DNA of 64,000 nucleotides from Strix aluco. Its lineage: Eukaryota; Chordata; Aves; Strigiformes; Strigidae. The position numbers were made by a program, and so were the translations under genes. The stretch covers positions 14,261,985-14,325,984 of the forward strand of contig NC_133940.1 in the NCBI RefSeq assembly GCF_031877795.1, in the 5' to 3' direction. Under the pieces are notes generated by a model that saw only the letters and a list, made by a program, of their open reading frames with translations, was not told the origin of the DNA and made no database searches. This document shows positions 13,201 through 28,200 of the stretch, piece by piece (positions within the stretch are counted from its first letter, which is position 1; each line of letters begins with the position of its first letter).

Positions 13201-16200
13201 AGAATGAGGGCTGGATTCCTTGCTCTTCAGTTAACCTTCTGTGGTATTGCACTTTGTGTGCTATCAGCATGTAATTACTGCTCTTCTGCTTTATGAACCC
13301 AGGCACCGCAGCCTGATTGAGGTGAGACACTCTGTAGGCACTGAGTGCCTCTTCCTGGCTGTGCAGTTGTTGGTAGTTGATTAAATAGTCGAGGTGGGCA
13401 TGAGCTGGGTAAAATGGTCATAGTGGGATAGTCCCACAAGCAGATAATCTTTCTCCTTGAAAGAAATAAAAAGGTTTATGCCAGTGTGTAAGGGTGATAA
13501 AGGACCTCCTATCATAAAATTATGATCTTGGAAATATGAACAGTAGTGAAAGGATAGCATACATAATTCTATACAGCGGTGCAGGAACACAAACAGAAAG
13601 AACAAGAAGAGGAACATAAGTAGCAAGTACATTTTACGTGCCTTCAGATGCTGGGCACCCCGTGTTTGTGTAGCATTGGACAGAGCCCAGATGGATTTTC
13701 TCACAGCGCGCTGCGCAGAACAGATCCTATCCGTAGAGAGCAGCTCTCCCTTTTGGTCATTTGAGCTACTATATAATTTCCTTGGAAGAAAATGACTCTG
13801 TTCCTAAAGCTCCTTGCTGCGCTTCCAGATCACAGCAAGGCCATGCAGATGGCATAATTGCCGGTACCAAGTGGGAGCTTGTGGCAGCGAGCTGGCTGAG
13901 CTTATCCTGCAGCCAAGGAGTTTGTGCAGCACAGCGCAGGCAGGTTAGCTCTGATGAAGGTCTCTTAACTTCTAAAAGTGCAAAGGTCTTTCAGTCAGGA
14001 TCAATGCACTGTTCACCGTTTGCATGAAGGAGTAGACAGAGAGAAGTAGACTAGCATAAGAGTCAAAAAAATGAAAACAGAAATAAATTTTGCGTTGCCC
14101 CAAGCAAGTATTCAGAAGCTCTAAAACAGAACACAGTTAACCTGAGTGTGATTGAGTTCATCTGTGACACAAACATTGATACTAGCTGCTTGACTTACCC
14201 ACGCATTCAAAAGAAGGTTTTAGTATTTTCAAAAATCCCACAAAAGTAGTTACCAGAGCAGCTACTGAAGTTGCACTCAGCTTTGCTAGGACTTGGAACT
14301 GGGACATGGGGTTAACAGGTCATATACTTTTGACGAGACAACCACATTTACTAGGTAAGATGGGCTTCTGCAGACAGTGCCTGTAGTTGGATTGTATTTA
14401 GTGGGCTATTTTTTCCCCTTGTGGTTGGAAACCATCTGAATCATTGTAATTTATGCATGGTGCTTTGTCATTCAAGATGCCAGAAGTTCTTAAGCTCTCA
14501 GTAATCGTTTCATGTTTATGTGACTAAAGTACTGTTTGTAAAATTACAGAGGAAAGATTACACAGCGTTAACAAAGTTCCTCCCACCAAAATACGAGTAT
14601 GTTCTAGAAGTTCGAATGACACCTATTCAGTGCAAACTCTACCAATACTACTTGGATCATTTGACAGGTATGTGCATATAATTCTCTCAGGTAACAAGAT
14701 CGATGGTCATTTAATAAGGGACTTTTTGCCATAATTGGTAGGTTGGGGGTTTTTTATATGTATTATTGGCTCTACAGATGTGTTTTTCTGCTTCCTGTAA
14801 GATTTACCTTAGCTCTGAAACTTGCATTATAGCAAAATATTTGGTTGCACATAAAAATATTTTTTAAGGAAAATAGTATTTGCATCTCTTAACAGTAGTC
14901 CACCTTCAGGTTTCGGTTCATCTCTCCTTTCTTCCTTTTCTAAACATAAAATGTAATTGATTTAATGTCTTACAGTTTTCCAAGAAACAAGGTATTAACT
15001 ATAAGACTGGAGGGAGAGAATGCAAAATTGAGAGGTGCTGGTGTAAGCCTGCTGCCAAGCCTTGGAGTTTCCTTTTGCCATTATGCTAGCTGAAGCTGTT
15101 TGTTGTCAAATACTGGTTCTTCTGTGGAGCTATCTCTTCTTTTGTTCTAAAAACCCACGGGTCAGATTTTCACAATGACTGCTTTTCATCGGCTTTCAGT
15201 GGGGTCTTGACTGGTCTGTCTTGGGGATTTGCATCTTCCCAATAAAACGGAAATTTGCTTAATTGTAAAGCTGTATAAGGAAAAAAAAAAACCCAACCGC
15301 AAAATATGTTACTTTGGGCTGGTGTACTGTTCACTAATATTAGAGAGAAACCACTGCAGCTTGTAGTTTTAGTATATCAAGGTACTGGAATATCAGCAGT
15401 TGTAAATGATACACACATATGTACCACACAGTCTATTAGAGTGGTAGTCTCCAGGAGCTCTTGGTAAGGTTTTCTGTACTGCTGTGCTTCACGCAACCAG
15501 ATTCCTTAGCAGCAGTTTTGGGGTTCTGGAGAAAATCTGGGGGTTTTTATATACCGTTTATATTAATTGACTTAATGATTGGGGTTGAATTCCATAGTCA
15601 GGAATGTTTAAGACACTGCTGATAGGATTTTGTCTAAAGCTTGAAGTGTGTATTTACTTTTTGCAGGGAGTCTGTTGTGACTCTCTGTTGCTGATGGATT
15701 TTTTTTTTTTTTCCCACACTGTTATTTTTCTATTCTGGTTACTCTCCCAAGCTTAATTACAAGAAAGATTAATTGTATCTCAAATTAAGCTATGATTTGT
15801 AGCAGTATGAAATTCACTGTGTCATCTTAATGACTTTAGATTCTGGATAGTGTGGTTTGTGATCTAGATAAACTGCCAGCTAGGCTTTATTTCCACAGTT
15901 CTGTTGTCTGTTGCCTCTGGTTAAATTATAGAAGGAAAGAGTTTTGAAGGACCAGTGAAAGTAATTTCACTTATGCTGATACCTCCAGTAATAATTGGAT
16001 GCTCAAATGCCAACTGCCTCCTTTGCCCTTTTACTCTAATGGAGTAAAAACTTTTTTATTTTGAAAAAATATGAAATAACCAAAACAAACACACACACAC
16101 ACACCCTTCTTACATTAGTAGTACTTCAAAACAGTACATAAACAAGCCCAAATCTTTGTGTAGTGCTGATTCCTAATTAATTGTGTAGTGCAGTCTGTTC

Positions 16201-19200
16201 TTTGTTGGCTCTTCTTTGTATAAATGTTCTGAAAAGCAGGTTATTTGTATTCTGTTTATTTCTGCATCATGCTAAATCCCTTCTAAAGGCTAGTAGTGTA
16301 AAAATGGTAGCCATCAGCTATTTACAGGCATGCATCTAAACGATTTAGGTTAAATCTTTGTAACTCTTCATAGAGACTTTTTAATCACAACAGTTACGGT
16401 AGCTTGGTAGATTTTCTTTGGCCTGTTTCCAATACAAAACGGGGCTGGTTTTGTAATTACAGACTCTTCCAACCCTGGCTTGGTCTGCCATGCTTTTAGA
16501 TGGCCATGTAAATCTTTTACAGATCATTGATTAGCATAAGAGCTAGTGCTGTATGTTTACAACTGTTCTACTCTTTACAGAAGTCTTTACATACAATGGC
16601 TTTCAATACTTCCTTCTTTAGTGAAACAGGCAGCAGCTAAGAGGAAGTAGCACCTAATCCAGTGTCTGTTAAGGGAAAGGTTTGCTCTGGTGGAAAGCCT
16701 TTTTACAGTAAGCTTCAAACTTGCTACATTGTTGGAGCCATTAATTTATGAACAGGTTGCATGTGTAACTGTAAGAAAATGCACCGCCTAACAGGTAGTG
16801 TAATTAATCTACCTACACTTTAAGCGCTCAAGAAAGTTATCTGAGTTTAGCTAAGTTTGCATTTTCAAAAGCGGCTGTACTGTTTCATGACTTACCAGCC
16901 CTTTGTGGGCTTCTTAAATGCCCTTAAACTAGTGGAAAGCATTATCTGCTTTCTCTGTCTTCATCTTGGGTTAGTGTCCTGCCAGTTTGGTCAGCTTAGT
17001 GCCAGAGACAATATGAGAAAGAAGAGGGGGGAAAAGCTGTTTAAGCTAACCATGGCTTAAGTCTCCAGAGCAAATCTCTATGCTGGTTGCTGATGCCCAC
17101 ATTAATTCTTTGCATTACTTTTATATTTCAAAAGAAGATGACTTGCTTTCTGATTTTCATTAAATAAAAAGAGAGTCTTGCTACTGAAGATGAATATAGA
17201 AGGGGAATTGCTGCTTCTCATCTGCAAATTTTTAAAATTGCCTTTTTCTGCACACTATAACAAGCATAAACTAAAATACACATTTTTAGATGCAATTTTA
17301 CCAAGTTTTTCCTTTGTTTAATGAAAATGATAGATGTTTTCATTCACTTCTGTAATATAGAAAATTTAAGTCTATAGGAATTAAGTTGAAACTTGTTAAC
17401 AGCAAGTATCTCTGTATCTCTGTGATGTTAGCTCAGCTTTAGGGAAGTCAACTCTAAGAATTTCTGTTGTCCTTACAATTCCATTTCCCAAAGTCATAGG
17501 GGAGCACAAATGGGAAGATACTTGAACCTGTAGTATCATTAAAACATAGCAAGAACTTGCTTCATTAAAATATTTATATTCTGCAGATGCTTTCTGGGAT
17601 TGTCCTGTGCATTGAGCAAATGTGCTGAATAAGCTTTGTGCCTGTTTTGCCGTAGACATTTGCCATAGTTTGTGATACAATAAATACTATTTTACTTCAG
17701 GAATACATGCCTTAAATTATGCATATAATAAATATAAAAACCAATCAGTTTCAAGAACCTAAAGATAATGTGCTGCTTAATGAGAAATTGAGACTACAAA
17801 AAAGAAATTTAACTCTCTAAATGTTGTACTACTTTGCACTAATTTGTGCTTGGACAATGAAAAAATAGGCTGGAGTTTTTTTAGATTCTTTATTGTAACA
17901 GAGTACTGCAGCATTATAAGTCATTAAATAAAGGTAGCTCAAAATAGTAAGCCAAATTGATTGAAACCTGAATGCAAATTTTATTTTGTGTTTTCTACCT
18001 TGGGCTGCTTTTACAAAACCTAAATAGACATGACTGTCCTTTTAAGAGGATTTGGATTCATTCCTATACTGGGGAGAAATGTGCTTTTATGTAAAATGCT
18101 AATCATGTTTCTCATTATCAAAAAAAAGGGGAAAATCTAATTTTGACAACTTTAGGAAAAAAATGCCTGTGACTCAGTAATTTGACCTCTTTTACAAGAC
18201 ACGTTACAATATGATGTGCATCTGGAAAGAACACTCAGTACTGCACTAACGGATTGTTCAAAGGGGAACAGTATGTGGCAAACTTACTTCAAGGTTTCAT
18301 TCTAAAACCTGAACTTTATTGTCAGGTGTAGGTAGTGGCAATGAAGGTGGAAGAGGCAAAGCTGGAGCTAAACTATTCCAGGATTTCCAGATGTTGAGCA
18401 GAATCTGGACTCACCCTTGGTGTTTGCAGCTGGACTATATTAGCAAAGAAAATAAGGTAAATTAGATATATCAAAATACTCTCTATTGAGAACTTTCCAA
18501 ATAAGCTTTGCCAAATGCTAGGTAAAGTTTCGTCAAATTAATGGAAATCTTTGTTGCTGTGGGGTAATTTTGCTGCTGTTTTTGTCATATTTTTGTTTCT
18601 GGGTATGTTGTCATTCTTCAAACATTTTGTAGGGCCAACCCTTTGTAGAAGTTACCATTGTTTAAATGAAAAATAAGCGGATTGCTAGAAGTTTAATAAA
18701 AGCTTCTGGATGAGCGTACTTAATAAAATTTATGTTTTTTCTCTTTTGAGGGCTATTTTGATGAAGACAGTCTGGATGAGTTCATAGCTTCAGATTCCGA
18801 TGAAACTTCAATGAGCTTAAGTTCTGATGATTATGCAAAGTAATTGAGCTTTTATTTCTTGTTGTTTGGATTTATTTCCCTAATAGAACTTAAGTGATTT
18901 CTATACAAGTGAATGTTTTTTATTTTATATTACCTGTTAGAATATGTTCTCTAGCAGTAGAATTTTTAAAAAATAATGGAGTGTACAATGTTACCTTTCT
19001 AGGAAAAAAAAATCCAAGGGGAAAAAAGTGAAGAAAGAGTGTAGCTCAAGCGGAAGTGGCAGTGATAATGATGTTGAAGTCATTAAAGTCTGGAATTCAA
19101 GATCTCGTGGAGGTGGAGAAGGAAATGCAGAAGAACTTGTAAACAACCCTCCATCTGTTACAAAATCAGATGAAGGTGAGTGTAATATACAAGTAAATAA

Positions 19201-22200
19201 AATACAAAGCACCTTCATTTTGCAGAAGGCAATCTGAGAGGGCTGTCAGGAGTTCTGCTTTGTTGCAAACTGATGAATTCCTTAATTTCATGAACTGCTT
19301 CTATGCTTACAGCTCCTGCTGCTACTTGTAGTACATTCGTCCTGGAAAAACGAGAGGCGTCAGTTTAGAACCTGAAGGTCTTGTGGCAGGGAAGCTGCAC
19401 AGTTGTTGTTGGTTTTTGGTTTTTTTTTTTTTATTCATAAGTACGAAACAATAAAAAGTTAACAGAGGAACTATGATGCTTTTCATCTCTCTTTTGTTTA
19501 AAGTGAAAGATTGATGGAAATACGAAGAAATACGCATGTCATTCATTGTTGCACCTGCAATTTGAAATGGCTGTTGAGCAAGCAGATATAATGCAGCAGG
19601 AATACCAGACCCTCTTTAAAGAATGTTATTCAAACTGCTTATATCTGTACATTTCACGTTTGGATTTTCCTTTAATAATCTAGCTTTTGTCTTGTAACCA
19701 GTATCACAGAGCTAGTTTTCTAATTGTATAATTTATTGTGTGTCTAATCACTTTCTCTGAATAAGTGATTTTTTGGGGAAAGTTAAAGTGAGAGGTTTTT
19801 TTTTTGGGTCCCCAGCCCAATGACAAACATACTGTAAATGTGTAAGGGGAAGAGTGTGAGTGTGTGTGTGTAAAATACACTTACAGATTAAATGTATTAA
19901 AGAAATTACTTGCGTTATAGGCAGGATGAGCTTCTGTATTTGGATCAAATAAAAGTTTACCTCTCATGCAGCCTTGTTCAGTTTAATGTAAGTACAGAAA
20001 TTCTAAACAAACGTTTGATGCTGCACCAGATGAGGTTTGCGGGCAATCTCATTGCAGCTGTTGGAGGCCCTTCTGCAAAGTTTAAGGGTGAAGATAGAAA
20101 TAGAGAGGTGGTGTGTATAGGATTTCCCCACAGCACATCTAGGTCTCTTATTTGGTTAACTTGTTCATTCTTTGTTCTGATACTGAAAAATACTTTCTTT
20201 AAAAGCTTGTATGAGGGGATGCTCAAATGTGTGTTCTGTCAAGATCAGTTCTGTCTTGCACCTGAAGTTTACTGGTGTGTCATGATTGATTTGCGGTGCA
20301 TAGTCTGAAAATGTAAATGTTTTGAATTGTTCATGAGATAGAACCTTCTCCTACCATGTAAGTAAATATTTCAGTAGATCAAAGTTTTTATGTGAAGAAA
20401 GTTAATGTTATAAGTCTAATTAATCAACTTTTATCACTCTAATGCAAAGAAGGTTAAATTGAAGATCATAGAAATATCATAAAAGAAATTAAGTAATGTA
20501 AATCAAGATAATTCATGGTTCTTGTCTGCCTTTCTGGTTCTGACTATAATGCTGAATACATGCTTTCTCCTGGTTAAATTCAGAATGAACATAATGGGAG
20601 TATTGTTAAAGGTCGGCACGGTCTGCATCTGACACTTTTGAGTGTGTGATACAGATCCCAACAGACTTGTTTTGCTAGGTGCATAGTTATTTTGGTGTAT
20701 TTTTACAATGACAAACTACATTTTGTAATTCGTTCTAGTGCTTCTATTTTTTTAAGGGGTTAAATCAAATTAACAAAATTAACTTATAGTAACATGTTAA
20801 AAATAGGATTGTTCCCATGTATTTTACAGGTTTCATTAGTGAAATGGTGTTTTAGCAGATGAACAGACAAACTTCCTTAAAGAACTTTGAAAAATGGCAG
20901 AATGTGTTTTTTTCCTCTATTGAGAATTAATATAAAAAGTGGAGGAGGTGGTTTTTTTTCTTATATGCTAATATTGTCTTCTAAATTAGCTTAGGAAAAA
21001 AAATATTCTAAATCACCCTAACAGAAGTAAAAGGAGATGGTTTACAGGTTTCATCTGAAACACCTGTACTATTGTAACATTTGGAGACTTTCTTCAGAGA
21101 ACTCATCTTGATAGGTGAACTGAATAACCCAAAAGACTACTCTCTTTCTTTTTCCAACAATTTTAGGTGTTTGAGATTCAAAATAATTTTATTTATGGAA
21201 AGCTTCTTTTCAATGGCTGTAACATTTATAGATGAGTTTTCAAACATGCATACTTGTTGGAAACAAAGATGTTGATAAATACTCTTGGGGAGAAGGTGGA
21301 GATGGTGGAACTATTCATCCACATATCCTGCATCACTAAAAGGGCATTTGTGACTTACTAATGACTGGTGCTATTGAAAACTGCTAATCTGATAATTGCT
21401 AATAGTGCAAATGCTCTTTTTTTCTTTGTCTGTTAGACGCTTTTCATACCAGTTAAGCCTAATAATGAGGAAACAATTCTGTAGTTCAGATGTTTCAAAG
21501 CATTTAAATGGAGACCATGACTTTATCTTTTAATTCTTTCTTTTTACTTTGTTTTTTATAGGCAAAGCTACATCCTCTTCCAATCCTGGTAGCCCAGCGC
21601 CAGATTGGTACAAAGATTTTGTCACTGATGCAGATGCTGAAGTGTTGGAACATTCTGGGAAAATGGTGCTTCTCTTTGAAATTCTTCGAATGGCAGAGGA
21701 GCTTGGAGACAAAGTGTAAGTCAGTTCTAGAAATATTTGTAATGACCTTATACATATGTTAGTCTAACAGTGTTCTTCAGTCTTCATAATGCTGTAGCTC
21801 AGTTTTCTGAAGCAAATGTGAGTTTTCCCATACATGCATGTACTCCAGTAAAGTCTTTCTCTGTGTCTAGAAAGTCTGTTTGTTTCAAAGGTAATATCAG
21901 GGAGGATGGAAGAAAAATAAAGCGTTACAATAATTAAAATAACCTCAGAGGTGAATTTTCTGTTTCCCTGTGTCTGTTTTCAGCCTAGTGTTTAGCCAGT
22001 CCCTAATATCTCTGGATTTGATAGAAGATTTTCTGGAGCTGGCCAACAGGGAGAAAACTGACAAAGAGAAGCCTCCAATTTATAAAGGTGAGTGTCACCT
22101 TGAACAATTGCAAAGCTAGTAACTGTTTTACAATACAAGTCTCTATTCAGTCCAAAGGGAATGGATTTGAAATAATTGTTTTAATTAGAAGTATTGTCTG

Positions 22201-25200
22201 CTCTTTACTATTCCTGAAGGTGGCAGGATTATTGGTCTCCTCTGCAGGTGGTCTCTGCTATCCCATTATGGACTCTTGCTTCTGATTTCATTCTGTATCA
22301 TCCCTGCTTAATATAGCCTAAGCAGATTAAATGTTCATCATCTGAAAGGAGAGAAAGCATTTTCTTAAATTCTGTACAAAAGTGATGTTATATGCTGATG
22401 TGTGGCAAATTGTGATCCTTCCTACTGGGAGAGATAATGAAAGAAAATTAGGCTATTTTAAAAGAGTGTGTAGAACATGCAGAATGTGAATTTCGGCTTT
22501 ATATGTACTGCAGTAGATTGTTTTATGGATTTCATAAGGGTGCAAAGTATTGAATGAATTATTATCCTAGGGATGCTCAAATGGCGAGAAATTTCTCCCT
22601 AGCCAGACATGTCTTCTGCATAGGATGTTTCTTCTGTTTACTCTGTGAGATCCTCCCAGAGCTCCTGATGATACAGTTCACCTTTATGTGAAGTTTCAAT
22701 TCCCAGTACGTGTTGATTGAAGAATTATTTTGAATCTGCCATTCCTTTCAAATACTTTGTTAAGTGTAAGCATGTTGAATAGTTGCATCAGAGAAATGTG
22801 GCTTAGCGATACCAACCAACACCATAGTTGGATGAAGATCTCCAATATCTATTTCTCACAGATACATTGTTTCTGGCTGTTGCTTCCTTAGCTTCTGAAC
22901 AGTTGTCATCTTCAGATGTTACAAGCTGTCTGTGTTTTATGGAGTTTGCACCTTTAGTCGGAGATGATGTTTTAAGGTGTGGGTTTTTTTTTCTTTTGTG
23001 GTAGTTCTTTTGGTAAGCGATTAGACCATGTATCATAGCAAGATTCACCATATAGAGATCTTCCTGACATAACTCAACAATCTGTGTCTCATAATTGATT
23101 GTATTGAGTAGTGCTATCTCCTAAAAATACTGTTTTCTTTATAACTGATGGCACTGTGAGGTTCATTTTGTGTACATACACCTTGATGGCCAAAGAAAAT
23201 TAAAGGTTACTTGTGAATTGAGGAGAGAAAAAAAATCTTCTGTCAGCTGTAGCTTGGGTTTTTTTTTCCCTATCTGTCAAGAAGCAGCCATAACTCACAG
23301 AGTGATTAAATTGAAAAATATTTTTTCTGAATTTCAGTTCCAAAACGATCAAACCTTGACTTTTGAAATCTCATTTTGAGCATTTACTTATGAATGCTAT
23401 TTGTATAGGAGAGACTATTTGGAGAAGAGGATGCTGAGGGGAGACCTCATTGCCCTCTACAACTACCTGAAAAGAGGTTGCAGAGAGCTGGAGATGAGTC
23501 TCTTTAACCAAGTAACAAGCAACAGGACAAGAGGGAATGGCCTCAAGTTGCACCAGGGAAGGTTTAGACTGGATATTAGGAAGCATTTACAGAACAGGTT
23601 GTTAGGCGTTGGAATAGGCTGCCCAGGGCAGTGGTGGAGTCCCCATCCCTGGAGGTGTTTAAGAGTTGGGTTGACCCAGCGCTGAGGGATCTGGTGTAGT
23701 TGGGAACTGTCAGTGTGAGGTTAATGGTTGGACTAGGTGATCTTCGAGGTCTTTTCCAACCTAGATGATTCTGTGATTCTGTGACTGACTTACACTAATT
23801 GTGTAACATGAAACTACACAGATCAATTGGGAAAGTACAATTGGTACTATAATGCCTAAAAATTAGATGTAGTTATTTTAAAATCAACTTTGGCTCCAAG
23901 TTAAGGCATATCTCTACAAATGTGTTTATACAACTAGAAATAGTGAAAAACCAGAGTAACTACCCAAAAAAAGATCAGGTCTTTTCAAATACTTCAATTA
24001 AAACCTAACCTTGGAACATAATTTGATTATAAATTTGTATCTTTAAATTCCAATCTGTATAAAACTGCTTTGAAGAGTTTCATTTAATATCAGTTGGTCT
24101 TTTTGTAAAAAAATAACAGAATCTTAATAGGAAATGGATAGTGATAGATGCTGGATGATTTTTGCAAGGTAAAATGGTACTGACAACATTTATTCTATTT
24201 TGAATCATTTTAGACAAAATTGGTTTAGGGCTTGTAGGAGCTATTGCAGGCTTGTGGGTAATCATTGTTATCACAAATGCAGTTGCTATTATTTTCTGTC
24301 ATGTTCCATATTTTGTATTTTGTTATTAGCTTCACTACATAATTTTCAAGGCATGCCTGCGGCAAGCAGCTATATCCTCCAAAAACTAACTTTATCTTGA
24401 ATAACCTATAGTCTTCTCCCATTGTTTTAAAATGTCAGAGAATAGTATATTTTATGTTCCATATTTGGTTTTTTTTACTATTTAGGGACTTGTGTATACT
24501 CAGTATTATCAGTCTGGTTACTTCTGCAATCAGCATTTTAGTAATTGGACTATTACATTTACAGGCGAAGGAAAATGGTTCAGAAACATTGATTACTATC
24601 GCTTAGATGGTTCAACTACAGCTCAGTCAAGAAAGAAGTGGGCTGAAGAATTTAATGATGAAACTAATGTGAGGTGAGATCTCTACTGATACATATACTT
24701 AATTTTCCCTCCTCTCTTTGTTCCCTATTTATTTGTTACTTGTGTTAGCTTAATGACCTTAAGGCTAGGCAAATAACAACACTGTCAGGTTCAGAACTTG
24801 CACAAAAATTGTGCAGCAAACTAGGTTTCTGTTTCCTGAGATTACTTCCATCTGTACTAATCAATACTTACTCAGTGTTTCCTTGCTGTTTTCATTCTTG
24901 TTTAGATTGTCAGCAATTTGGATCAGAGACAGTCTTTTTATTACAATTACTTAAAAGACTGCAAGGACCTAGGAAGGTCAGAGTTCCATGGGGTCTGGCC
25001 AGGAGACAGCAGTTGCTTGGCTGGTCAGCAGCATACAGCTCTCTTCAGCCATCTCTAGAACTGTCTCCCAGCCATCCTCTTTCGAGTCTGATTTGGATAG
25101 GTAGATAGATACAAACTTTGGAAAAGTTTAGTGAAGTTAAGGAGCTGCACCTTCCTATATTTGTTTAAAAAATAAAATATGTAGTTATGTTGCAGTCATT

Positions 25201-28200
25201 TGTAATGTACAGAAAATTAAAAAAATTAAATGGAACAAAGTAAAATATTTCAGTGTTAATACTCTACAGTAGTTTATTCTGTCAGATGTCTGTCAAGAGC
25301 TCATTTTAAGTTGAACCTGAGTGAGCTGGTATTAAAAAAATGCAGATACATCAAAGAGCCAGTGTCATTCTAGAGTAACCCTGAAAGGTTGCTAGCCAGG
25401 AAACAGTTTCAACAGCATGGGATGTGCCTGTTTAAAATTATGGTTTAATTTGATATAACTAATTTTATTAGAGTTTGAAAATGCAAAACCAAAAATTTTT
25501 TTCTTACCCACCAGTTTTTTAACAGTAGGTTTGCAAAAGGCCCTGATCTGTATTTCTAGGAGTGTTATGTTTTGTTAAAAGTGTTGTCCTTGTAAAATCT
25601 GCATCTGTTTTATGCTTAATGCAGTATTTTAATGAAGTGTTTGAGTTATTTCAGTGTATGAACAACTCCATAGTAACACAGCAACATAGGAACAATAGTT
25701 GTTTTCCAAAACATGAAAATTTTGTAACTTTTCTCTGTTCCAGAGGCCGCTTGTTTATTATATCCACTAAAGCAGGTTCCCTCGGAATTAATCTCGTGGC
25801 TGCTAATAGAGTAATCATCTTTGATGCTTCTTGGAACCCATCGTATGATATCCAGAGTATTTTCAGGGTTTACCGCTTTGGGCAGAACAAACCTGTGTTT
25901 GTGTACAGGTTTTTGGCTCAGGTAGGTTTCTGTCTTGATATTTTTGTCATATTCTGGTGCTGCAATCAAATTTATGAATTGTAACTATTCGGACTTGTAA
26001 CTATTTGGACTTGTATTGAAGTCTGGAGTGGTCCACACTAATCAGTTATTTTCCAGCCCTAATCTGATAGCAGTATTTGGCTACTGAAAAAGCTCTTGAA
26101 GGAAGGATTGGTAAAATAAGTAACTACTGAAATTATTCCCTGTTAAGCCCACCTTGTCTGATACGTTGTGTAACAAATTCTGGAATTCTAGCAGTGATTC
26201 ACATGTCCAGACTCAGGCTCCAAGTTCTCAGCTTTTTTAATTTGCACAGCACTAAAAATTCTTAATTGAATAGACTGTATAGAGGATGGTTGTTGCTAGG
26301 CAATAGGCTTGCTCAGTGTAGCTGTCTTCTACAGACCCCTGCTCTGTGGACCTCTGATAGTCCAACTGGAATGAAAACACAGGGAGCTCAAGAATTTTTT
26401 TTATAAAAAGACATCCAGTCATGATTTGAAAACTTGTATCACACTCTACAGATACTAAAGATGTGTAATAATTTTGATGCTCACTCATCTATGCTTTCTT
26501 TTAAGTATAATGCCATTATTTCTGTTAGGAAGTATCCTGTTTCATCTTCTAGTTCTTCAGGTGCTATAGGGTAGACTGAAGACCTTTTCCCAGTAACAGT
26601 ACCTGACTCTTGATCAAAGGTCACTATTTCCTTGCCAATTTAGATTACTTTTTGTAACATGTTGTTGTCAGACATAGGCTTTTTCTTCAGGCTTCAGTCT
26701 ATTTTTGTCGTTTTCTATGTGCACTTTTGAACTGTTGATATCCTTTTTAAATTACGATGTTCAGAACAGACTGTGCTGTTCTCACACTTCCAGTAGTCAT
26801 CATCTTTTTTTTTAACAAGAAATCTTTTTTTTCATCAGGGATCTAATTTTTTCATACACAGCTGTGATGAATTAGACTTGTCTGCTTCCCTTCCCTTCTC
26901 CTCTCCACCCCAGTGATACGGTATCTGTTTTCCTTTTTACAAGCCGCTCAAAGCAGCAAAATAAGGTACATGGTGTGAAAATAGCCATTTTTTGGGCCAT
27001 AATCCTACTTTGGAGAATTGAAGTAGAAATGGATCTCTTCAAAACACTACTGAAAAAATACATTTCTTACTCTAGTCAATACTAGATGACATCTGTCGTG
27101 TACACAATTCATATTACTTTGTGTTCGCTTCCAGTTGGTTTTTTTTCTCTTGTTTTTTTGTCAGCAAACAGTGTTTGCAGGTAACTTTATAGATACAGGC
27201 TCAAAGAAATGAGGAAAATAGAGTACTGTTATGTTGTTGTTCTAGCTCTTTTTATACCTATTAGGTGGTTTTCCTATATGATAAGAAGGTCCAGTATCTG
27301 TGTGAAAGTGTGTGTCATCTCTTTTTTAGGGAACGATGGAAGATAAAATCTATGATCGTCAGGTAACAAAGCAGTCATTGTCTTTCCGGGTTGTTGACCA
27401 ACAGCAAGTTGAACGTCATTTTACTATGAATGAACTTACAGAACTGTACACTTTTGAGCCAGATTTGCTGGATGATCCTAACTCAGAAAAGAAAAAGAAG
27501 AGAGATACACCCATGTTGCCAAAAGTAAGTTGATGCACATCACTAGGAATTACATGCTATAAAAATAACTTACATCTGTTTCAGGACATGATTTTGGAAG
27601 GAGAACAGTGCAGTGTTTTCACTTTAGAGCAGTATTTTTCACTTTGAATGGAGGTGAATAGCAGGTAACACAATAAAATATGTAATTAATGTAACAGATG
27701 GTATAATGAGCTAAATAATGAGTTTCTCTTCAATGTAATTGACAGTATAAGAAAAAGATCTTCAGCTGAAAGACAAAAATTTTCAATCAGAACAAACAAA
27801 AACATATTTGCACACAGAGTGAATAGAAGTTTAACTGCAGGAAACTGTGGAAGCCAAGATTCAAATTAACATCTAAGTGGGTGCTGCTGATACCTAGCAT
27901 TACCTCAGTTTGTGATAACAAATCTGTGAGGTGATAACTGTACTTCACGGTCTGTTTTTTATCTACCTAGGTAAGACTTTGTAAGAGTCAAATTAATCCA
28001 TGCTCTCCTTAGCCAAGCCTCCTTGGTTTTTAGTTTCTTGTTTAACTGTTCTTGTAGGGACCATTAATATAGATACAGTAGAGATAGGGAGAAAGTTGCA
28101 CTTACTTACTGTTTAAGTGAGGAAAATTGGACAAGCTAAGATTTTTGTAATCTGTTTTTAGTGTTTCCAGTACTATCAGAGACCAGTGACATTTTTGTAG

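Noticed and set aside
19910..20308. 132-codon + strand frame in the intron after exon I
   Set aside because: There is no known domain, an overlapping - strand frame of similar quality exists, and exons I and J join without it.
23401..23685. 94-codon + strand frame in an ATRX intron
   Set aside because: It is part of the CR1 3' fragment, which is not a functional coding segment.
25646..25969. 107-codon - strand frame opposite ATRX exon M
   Set aside because: It is an antisense shadow of a conserved coding exon, with no recognisable product.
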